Shown one piece after another: positions 56,713-64,000 of a DNA stretch of 64,000 nucleotides. Origin of the DNA: Isoetes taiwanensis (lineage: Eukaryota; Streptophyta; Lycopodiopsida; Isoetales; Isoetaceae); assembly GCA_021234155.1 (NCBI GenBank), contig JAJEKV010000013.1, forward strand, positions 18,386,482 to 18,450,481, written 5' to 3'. The translations under genes and the position numbers were made by a program. Position 1 is the first letter of the stretch. Each line of letters begins with the position of its first letter. The notes under the pieces were generated by a model. It did not search any database. It saw only the letters and a list, made by a program, of their open reading frames with translations, and was not told the origin of the DNA.

Positions 56713-57130
56713 TTTTTTTTCCATGGAAGAAGGACGTCGTTGAAAGACGAGGCCCATTCTTCCTCTATTTTTATTACAAGAAGGGACGCTGAAAGATTTG
56801 AGGCCCCTTCTTTTTATGTTCTTCCTTTTTTTTTTTTTTTTTTTTTTACATGTCAATATATAGTTCTTTTAATTAACAATGTAAATAGTTTTAATGTCAA
56901 TGATCTTTTCAACGTGAATGGTCTTTTTTTTTTTTTTTTTTTTTTTTTTTTATTTCTTTATTTATGTAAGTTTTCTAATTATTGAATGCCTTTATTTTTT
57001 TGCATGTACACTAATAACAAAATGCGTCGCTTTGGAAATCGATTTTCGCAAATAAGACATTCTAGGTAAGAATTTGAGTTTGAGTAGGAGAATAAAATTT
57101 TAATGTTTTATTTAGGTTAAAAAAAAACTT

Positions 57131-57455
57131 GGGGAGACTTGGACAGGCATGGTCGGGTTCTCCTTTGAGTGGAGAAGACTAGGTGTTCCGGTCCAAGCTC
57201 ACCGCTTACTCTTGTAATTTTATTGATTAATGTATTTAGTTTAGGAAAAATTGGGGAGACTTGGACAGGGGGCATGGTCGGCCCGCCTTTGAGTGGAGAA
57301 GACTAGGTGTTCCGGGTCCAAGCTCACCGCTTACTCTTGTAATTTTATTGATTAATGTATTTAGTTTAGAAAAATTTGGGGAGACTTGGACAGGGGCATG
57401 GTCGGCTCCGCCTTTGAGTGGAGAAGACTAGGTGTTCCGGTCCAAGCTCACCGCC
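57131..57455. repeat. Three-copy 122-125-bp tandem repeat with pairing ends
   Basis: GGGGAGACTTGGACAGG starts units at 57131, 57253 and 57378. Each continues with CATGGTCGG, TTTGAGTGGAGAAGACTAGG and TGTTCCGGTCCAAGCTCACC. The first 70-80 bases of each unit begin with GAGACTTGGAC and end with GTCCAAGCTC, so they could fold. AT-rich linkers CTTGTAATTTTATTGATTAA separate them. Function unknown. Confidence 0.85.
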
Positions 57456-57459
57456 ACTT

Positions 57460-58400
57460 TGTTTATTTTTTTTTTATTAATATATCAATAAATAGAAATC
57501 TTTACTGATTGGACAAGGGCGTGGTTTTTGAAAAAATTGCATTATTGATTTTCGGTTTCTAGTTAAGAATGTTGTTTTTAAAGATGTTAGGATGTCAAAG
57601 AAACACCGATGTGGAGTGGTTAAGAGCAAGAAAAAATTTAAATAGTTGGTTTTAAAAAAAAAAATTAAAAGGGAAACTAACTCTTAAGAAAGTAGGTAAA
57701 GATTCATAATGAAGGTTTGAAAAAGTCACAAAGCAAGATTAATGAATCTAAATTGGTTTGTAGGTATGGCCCCGACCGTGAAGACACTAATGATTAGTGA
57801 GATTAGACGATGGTCATAAATGAGATATGTGCTAACGAAAAGTCCCGACCGGGAGAGATGCAAATCGTCAACGGTTTCACCATTTTGTCGACATGTGAAA
57901 AGGAAGTGCCAATTTGAGTTAGCACAAAATGGCCAGGTCAAGAAGAAATGTTGACTTCTCTCCTTGACACACATGTAAAGCCAATGATTGGAAACCCCAT
58001 GGATGAACTCAAGACATGTTTGAAGCATTCAAGCAAAATTTAAAAGTCCCAATGCCGAGGCTCGTGGTCAAGGAATGGGTAGCTTCATGGAATTCCTCAA
58101 AGAAAGCGACGCTTGATCACAAGAACATCATTGCGGATCTCAATGCACGCCGCTTGAGGTAATTAAAAATGCTTTGCATCGTGGGGAAGCTCTAGTGGAG
58201 CAGGCCTAGCAAGGCCCACTTTTCTTTGGAGAATCACATGAACACATCAATCTTTGTTGATCCCATGCCCGTGAGAGGCCGGGATGATAATACCTTATTG
58301 AGGAGAAACCAACACATCGCACGACAAATCAAGATCAACTAACACAACACTTCCAAGATGATGAGCTATACAAAGGATGGGTTTTCAAGGGCAAAGATAG
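57460..58400. other. Unassigned; possible upstream part of the kinase relic
   Basis: Fragments such as VKEWVASWNSSKKATLDHKN (about 58065) appear protein-like but are in broken frames. They may belong to the kinase gene downstream or to a separate relic. Confidence 0.25.
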
Positions 58401-59325
58401 GGGCGTAGACGTATGAGATGGCTCAAAGATACATACGCTTCAAGAGCCCGCATCCCGCTTTGGCTACATCCATTGGACTTGCATATGAAGTTGCTAGCTC
58501 TAGTGGGGATACCATAGGGCCAATGGTGATTCTACCTTTCATGAATGGAGAGACACTTGCACACTTGTTTGACTATTTACCTAATAACTTGTCACGCTTT
58601 AGAAGATGGTCAAATGCAATTGCTAGAGCGCCAAGAAGAACCGACAAAAACACATAGGCGCTTGAACTTAGAGCAAAAATGCGAGTTGTATATCAAGATG
58701 TTCCGTAGATAGCTCTTTTGCCCTAGCGTATAGGTGTCGCTGAGATCCACAAAGGCCACTTCACTCACACAAAGCTTAATTGCAAGAGAGTCAAATTACA
58801 TTTTGATGATGAGTACCAAAATGTGTGGGTGGCCATTGGTGATTGGGACAATGCACCATTTTACGCCAAAGAGCCGTCCCTTGTTGAAGTGTTCCGGTGA
58901 CTTACTTTCTGATGGACAAGCAAAATATCCATGGTTAGAGGAAACCGTGTTTGAGAAATCAAAGGATGATGATCGTATGGGGACACGAAATTCATGATGT
59001 CTATGCATTGGGATATATTTATGAGATGCTTCCGGATTTCGTGCAAAGCTATGCGACGAATGGAGTGGTTTAATAATAACAACAATGCCCAATGGATTAA
59101 TCCAACCCATATGTACCAACGACGCCTTGACAAGTTGGAGGAGCAAAACAAGAATGATGTGCCTACGTGAAGACGATTCTCATCACGACCCAAAGCTTCG
59201 GGTTGTTGAAGCCTTTACAAAGTGTTGGAATATCTTCTACCATGGTTGTGAGACAAAGACGACACATGAAGTGCATGGATGCCTTGAGATGTCAAAATTG
59301 TTGTTGTCACAACTCAAATAATGAA
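58400..59325 (+). pseudogene. Protein kinase pseudogene
   Basis: The first frame (58418-58657) reads YIRFKSPHPALATSIGLAYE, IGPMVILPFMNGETLAHLFD and YLPNNLSRFRRW, matching the kinase alphaC-beta4/beta5 hinge region. Further frames give VAEIHKGHFTHTKLNCK (catalytic-loop position, HRD not conserved), NVWVAIGDWDNAPF (DFG replaced by DWD-like), HDVYALGYIYEML (subdomain IX, normally D..SLG...YE) and LRVVEAFTKCWNIFYHGCET with THEVHGCLEMSKLLLSQL (subdomain XI). The order is right, but four or more frameshifts and lost catalytic residues mark a pseudogene, or a pseudokinase in damaged sequence. Confidence 0.65.
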
Positions 59326-59739
59326 TACAATATTGTATATCTTGCCATGTTTAAGAGTATTAAATTTTTTAATTGTCTAATAACCAAATATATAAAGACA
59401 CTTTTAATTATTCAAATCCCAATGTTTTGTAATGAACTTCCCATGTTGCTAACATTTGTTGCTTTCCTACTATGTTATTCATCGCGACTCCATATAAATA
59501 ACTTGCAAGTTTTTGCACATGTCCAAAGAACCATGGATGCGCACGATGGCATATCTATTGTTCACAACTTTACTTCAAGGGGTTTGGTAGCCTTATTGAC
59601 AAACTAAACCCGCAAAAGGCCTTTTAAGAGGCTTAAGTTGGTCGTCGGTTTAGCTCTCACCACCGCCACCTCCACCATTGTGTGGATTTGGTATGGATTT
59701 TTTCTAGGATAAAATGTAAGTTAACCATTTATTTTTAAC

Positions 59740-60660
59740 GCTCTAATGTTTTAAATGTAGGGTGTAAATGCGGTTTTCGGCCCTTCTTTTCCTATGCATA
59801 ATGTTCGCCGTCGGGTTATGGGCGATCTTCTCTCACCACCAAGAGATCTTAAAGGACCCCGTGATCCAAGCAGAAGACTAAGAGCAGTGGAACTCCGAAG
59901 ATATCAACAAGGCGATAACCCTCAAGATAGGTGGAATGCCTTGCACCGGATGTCGCCCGCAAATGGAGATTGCGCGCCAGTCGTTGAACAAAGTAGGCGG
60001 AGTTCTTAAGCCCATGACCTCCACGCCATAGCTCATACACTCCTTCGCAATTCAATCTTTGGGCCCGCTCCTGTTACGCAGGAGAATGAACCCCAAGGAG
60101 CGCCGACCGTCCGCTTACGCCTGAGTGGACGCACCTCTTCAAGCTCGTTAAAGATCGCGCACCACCGCACTACCTCCACGAAGGCATCTCTTTCAATATG
60201 AGTGAGTTCATCTTGAATTATGCCCTTTTTGTTCACTAACACATATTCATATGTTAGTCGAGATGTTGAGTGTAGTAGCAAGAAAGTTGCCGCCGCCACA
60301 AAGACCGCAGATGGCTTACAATTTTTGGAAGATGGCTAATAGTGTCACAAATAGCTTCGCCATAACGCCCACAAGGGTGAATGGAACCTTTGGAGCCTAT
60401 GATGAGGAAAAAGAGAGGATCAAGGAGCTTTTAGAAGGTAATATCCCGAGCTCAAGTCGAGAGATCTCATGGAGGGAGGTTTGTTCAAAGTGGTAAACAT
60501 GTTAAAGCCACTGTGCATTAGGGTTCTTTTGCTCTTCATTATAACCTCATTGTACTCATTTTTATTTATATTTTGCAGAGGTAATCGTAAGAAGCACCTG
60601 AAAGCTCTGCCAAAGCTACAGAGTCTCGATAGAGGGAAGGGGTATGTTCTATCCGGTTGA
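59740..60660 (+). other. Unrecognised gene-like segment with a short intron
   Basis: One frame (59794-60009) gives MHNVRRRVMGDLLSPPRDLK and then RWNALHRMSPANGDCAPVVE. A second (60251-60496) gives LVEMLSVVARKLPPPQRPQM and YDEEKERIKELLEGNIPSSS. A GT...TATTTTGCAG intron-like interval (60493-60578, 86 bp) leads to GNRKKHLKALPKLQSLDRGK. Amino-acid use looks protein-like rather than random, but I recognise no domain. It could be one multi-exon gene or several captured exons. Confidence 0.35.
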
Positions 60661-61267
60661 CTAATGAGGCATTTCTAAGTACATCATCTTCCCATGAGTC
60701 GATAATTAGATGATGCCATGTGGACTAAGTCCCCTTGTATTGCATTGTAGTGTTTGAAGGCCAACATATTATCAAAGAAAGGGGAAGCTAGAACAAAGGC
60801 AAATACTGACGCGAGGTACGACGAAGCAAGTGGCAGCCATAGTGCCAATAAGACTTGGTCCGGGCGGTTATGGCTGGATAAGCTATTTGTAGGCATAAAT
60901 TTGGTTTATAATGTAGAATCTCGAGTTGAACACTAACATTAGTTTTGGTGCTCATTCTCACCAGCGCCATTTGTTGGTCAGCCCTCGACCGCTAAAGATG
61001 AACGAAAGGGCCTTCAAACAAGGCTCATGCGCCATCGCAGACGCATCACAAGGTGAAAGGGGGGATGAAGTGTGTATCATTCATTAGATAATTATTTGTG
61101 ACTACAATGAACTAATTGTTGCGATACAATATAATGCGTAAATGAAGACGGGCTTCAATGAAGAAGAAGAAGAAGAGAGCAATAACTAAAGACTTTGTGA
61201 ATGCAAATTACATTGTGAAATAATATATTAATTGAATTCAATTTAAATTTTTTATGCTTTATTCTTA
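60661..61267. other. Unassigned
   Basis: A frame at 60754-60936 (GEARTKANTDARYDEASGSH) may continue the preceding segment. The rest is AT-rich with no recognised feature. Confidence 0.25.
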
Positions 61268-61300
61268 TCCTATATTATAAAAATTATAGTGTATGTCCGT
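61268..61300 (+). other. Helitron 5' terminus
   Basis: TCCTATATTATAAAAATTAT followed by AGTGTATGTC, preceded by A, aligns with the start of the 17585 Helitron (TCTTATATTATAAAAATATA, GCGTGTGTC). No CTAG-plus-hairpin 3' end was found in the remaining 2.7 kb, so the element is truncated or continues beyond the window. Confidence 0.6.
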
Positions 61301-64000
61301 CGAATGGCTACCAGATTGGGCGGCCGATTTCGCCAGCCACGCGGCATCATCCGTGATCGCTACCTAATTAATACCCTTTAGGCTTTTGGTTTGGCGCCGC
61401 TTGGCCATGGTATTTAAATGTTTTCCTTAAAATTCGACTTCGATTTTGCATCTATCTCCTCCTGGGTGATGGTTTCAAGGCTTAACGCTTGAGCATCTCA
61501 TCTTCGCCGATGATGGCTATATGGCACCCGAAGGTTTTATGTATGGATGCCCATGACGCCCCGGCCAGATAGATGAATTCAAGGATCTGGCCGTGCTTCT
61601 GTACCTCGTGATCAATCCGCACCGCAGCATGTGTCAAGCTTGCAAGGCATGCAATGTTAACCGCATTGGCCGGATGTAAGGTGATAGGCTCGATATGGGA
61701 GGTGGAATCACAAAGGGTCGACAGCTAAATTTGTTTACATCTAAGGGTTTCACGTATAGCTTGAAGCCATCCAAAACCATGGCAAAGGCAACTCAGGTCG
61801 GCCAGCGAGGCACGCCTGTGATTTGAGTCGAGGGGCAGCTTGCATGCAAACAAATCACTTTGCATCTTCGATCCGCAGACCGCAACCGCAGAGTTAGATG
61901 TCACAGCGCATAGGGTTCCAAGTATACCGATCATGCCCTCAGAATGTCGCTGAGGTGCTCATCTATTCACTTTTCTCAGATTTTTCAGATGCTCAATGTT
62001 TTTGTATGTTTGCAGTTCCAATTTTCACGATAGCCTTGGCACAATACGCATAATTTATAATGTCAAGCAAATAAGTGCATAGATTTATTTCTACCGGTTT
62101 GCTTGCTTTTTGTACAAGAGCAGAGGAACATCTATCTAATACTCTTCGCTAAGCCGGAGTGTGAGGTGTTACCAAATTTCTATCCTTGCATGTTCGCCTT
62201 AATTCATGCTCATTAACTGCGAATGTGCCCCTCGCTTTAAACATGGCATATTGTGGTTTTAATGTTGTCTATCTATCTATCTATATCTTTGCATGGCTAG
62301 GTTGATCGATTTGTCCACACAAACATCTTAAATAGAGAAGCAGTAAATGTTTAAAGCCTGTGAGTATGTAGCAGATGGCGATCCTAACACCAAGGTTGTA
62401 TGGAATTACCGCTTAGGTGTCTATTCCCTCTCTTTGTTCCCCATGGATTCTAATTTTGGCACAAAAACGCTGCTTAATAAGACAAAGAACCCTCCGCTTG
62501 AAGGTATAGTTTTGTACTTTAAATTTCGCGCAGGTTGTGTTGTTAATTTGGAGCACCCTTGACATCAAACCCTTTGTTAGATGAAAAGATTTCAATCTAA
62601 CTGCCGGTTACTAGAATGTTGAGGAGCCCTTTATCGAGCTCGTGGTTCTCTTCGTGTCCCCGGGAGGGAAGACACATATCATGTGCTACAGATTTATATA
62701 GATTGGCTATTACTTGTCAAGCAGAATTCCATGCTTTTTCCCCAACTCTATCAAATTTAGGCGTTGTTATATCCCCGCTCGCTCCTGACGAAATGGTTTG
62801 ACATGCTAAAAGCCCAAGTAGATTGATGATTCAAATTGCTGTAAAGCCCAATATATATTCTGCTCTCAAGAAAAGCCGAACAAAAAGAAAAAAGGATGTG
62901 GGATTTCCACTTCTCTGAAGCACTGGTCTGCATGTAGCTGGTGATGGAGACATAACCCCAAAATAACCCATGGGTTATTAGGTCAAGTTATTGTGCAAAT
63001 AGATTAAGTGTTTCGACCACCATTCTATGTTCAGATTGGGTAAAACCCGCATCAAGGAAAACAAAATGCTCTATTTCAAACCAATATGCTGAAGCCAAAA
63101 CAGATGGCACTTAGCAAGAGAATATGTTATTATGGAAGGATTTTGATAAGGAGAAAAAGAAAATCAAAAGAAGAGGGAAAGGGCAAACGGCCACTTTGGT
63201 GTGACAATGGCAATATAAAGTATGCAAAAAGAATATCCGCTATGTTCGTGGCTATGGTATAAGCAGAAAACCTGATAAATTCTAAGATCTGAAAGCCCAA
63301 TTCGTTAACCTCTCTTAGATGCTAAGTGGCTACTTAAAGGGTATGGAAATGTTGGGAGTTGGAAGCCTCCACCACTAAGGCTCATGTTGTTCTGCAAGAT
63401 TTTTGTTTCCAATAAATCTTTACGTACTTTATGCAATCAAGATAACAAATTTTGCCCATGGATCCAGACTGGCCGCAAGTGATGACTACGCTTAGCTTTG
63501 CTACGAAGAGACCACCTCAAGAAAGCTGGGATTTATAATGCTTAAGTTTATATGCTAGATTGTGTGAACCATGAACGATGCTTGAAAATTGGTGTGACTC
63601 ATGAGTGACTATTGTGTGTGAGATCAGGCAATATATATGGGTTGCCTCACATAAACACAACTAGGCTTGGTTTTTAAAATCTTTACAAAACAAATAAAGG
63701 AAGGTTGAACAGGACAAGAAGAACGTGCACACTCCCAAGATTTGTTGAATAGGACAACAACGCTGACCTCATGAAATATAGTTGGAATCATAATTATAAG
63801 GGCAAAATTGGCATTCATTTCACATTTGATATTTTTGATGAGACCATTGCATCTTCGATATAAGATTTATAGAGATTTCTATTGTCTCCCGCCATTATGA
63901 TAATACAATTAATGCTAGTATATGCAAAATGTTAAAGTCAATGTCAATATGTTTCAACCTCAATATAGCAATACGTAACTGAACGAAGTACAAATTGAAA
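61301..64000. other. Probable Helitron interior, no recognised gene
   Basis: Moderately AT-rich. A TATC microsatellite lies at 62267-62285. The frame at 62347-62562 (MFKACEYVADGDPNTKVVWN...) has protein-like composition but no recognised family. Other frames are short. Nothing else supported. Confidence 0.35.

Noticed and set aside
56548..56856. Lys/Glu-rich minus-strand frame
   Set aside because: Pure translation of the TTC microsatellite and poly-T runs.
62600..62625. Helitron 3' end partner for the 5' end at 61268 (CTGCCGGTTACTAG)
   Set aside because: No hairpin precedes the CTAG and the next base is A rather than T.

Overview
This window looks like nuclear, transposon-rich, gene-poor DNA of a land plant. 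The evidence is a plant-type NB-ARC resistance-gene relic with short introns, a gag-only LTR retrotransposon, a Ty1/copia relic, a tRNA-derived SINE with target-site duplications, LINE fragments, Helitrons ending in a hairpin plus CTAG, and exon-like scraps of plant genes (EB1, PPR, protein kinase). Short introns of about 76-86 bp and the style of the NLR, kinase and LINE fragments lean towards a seedless plant (bryophyte, lycophyte or fern), but this is only an inference. I found no rRNA gene, no functional tRNA gene, no CRISPR array, and no gene I would call certainly intact.

Layout. 0.1-2.7 kb: a 12-bp minisatellite, then several fragments of a foldback element family built on nested palindromes. 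4.5-7.0 kb: low-complexity DNA, including a GC-rich degenerate repeat of about 75 bp. 7.0-9.6 kb (minus strand): a frameshifted NLR gene. 9.6-17.5 kb: small duplications, a PPR scrap, two Helitron 3' ends and a 34-bp minisatellite. 17.585-20.994 kb: a complete-looking non-autonomous Helitron carrying a 1.6-kb polypurine tract. 22.7-24.5 kb: a large foldback element with inverted arms of about 700 bp, which truncates a LINE ORF1-like sequence. 25.3-28.8 kb: a palindromic repeat, a decayed Ty1/copia element, an EB1 exon and a young SINE. 29.4-30.9 kb: a LINE C-terminal fragment between foldback pieces. 31.81-39.91 kb: a gag-only (TR-GAG-type) LTR retrotransposon whose 3' LTR is split by a 3.19-kb Helitron; the 5' LTR preserves the empty site. 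43.4-54.5 kb: about ten copies of a GC-rich 1.1-kb satellite. 54.5-57.5 kb: direct duplications, a GACGCCGCT motif cluster, microsatellites and a 122-125-bp tandem repeat. 58.4-59.3 kb: a kinase pseudogene. 59.7-60.7 kb: an unrecognised spliced-looking segment. 61.268 kb onward: a second Helitron 5' end.

How the parts relate. The window is a record of nested insertions rather than an operon-like system. The clearest history is TR-GAG insertion, then Helitron insertion into its 3' LTR at an A/T dinucleotide, with a separate microhomology deletion in that LTR. The Helitron ends share one terminal consensus, so several belong to a single family. Nearly every coding relic is broken by single-base indels. 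Part of that may be assembly error in methylated, GC-rich DNA rather than true decay, so gene status here should be read with caution.
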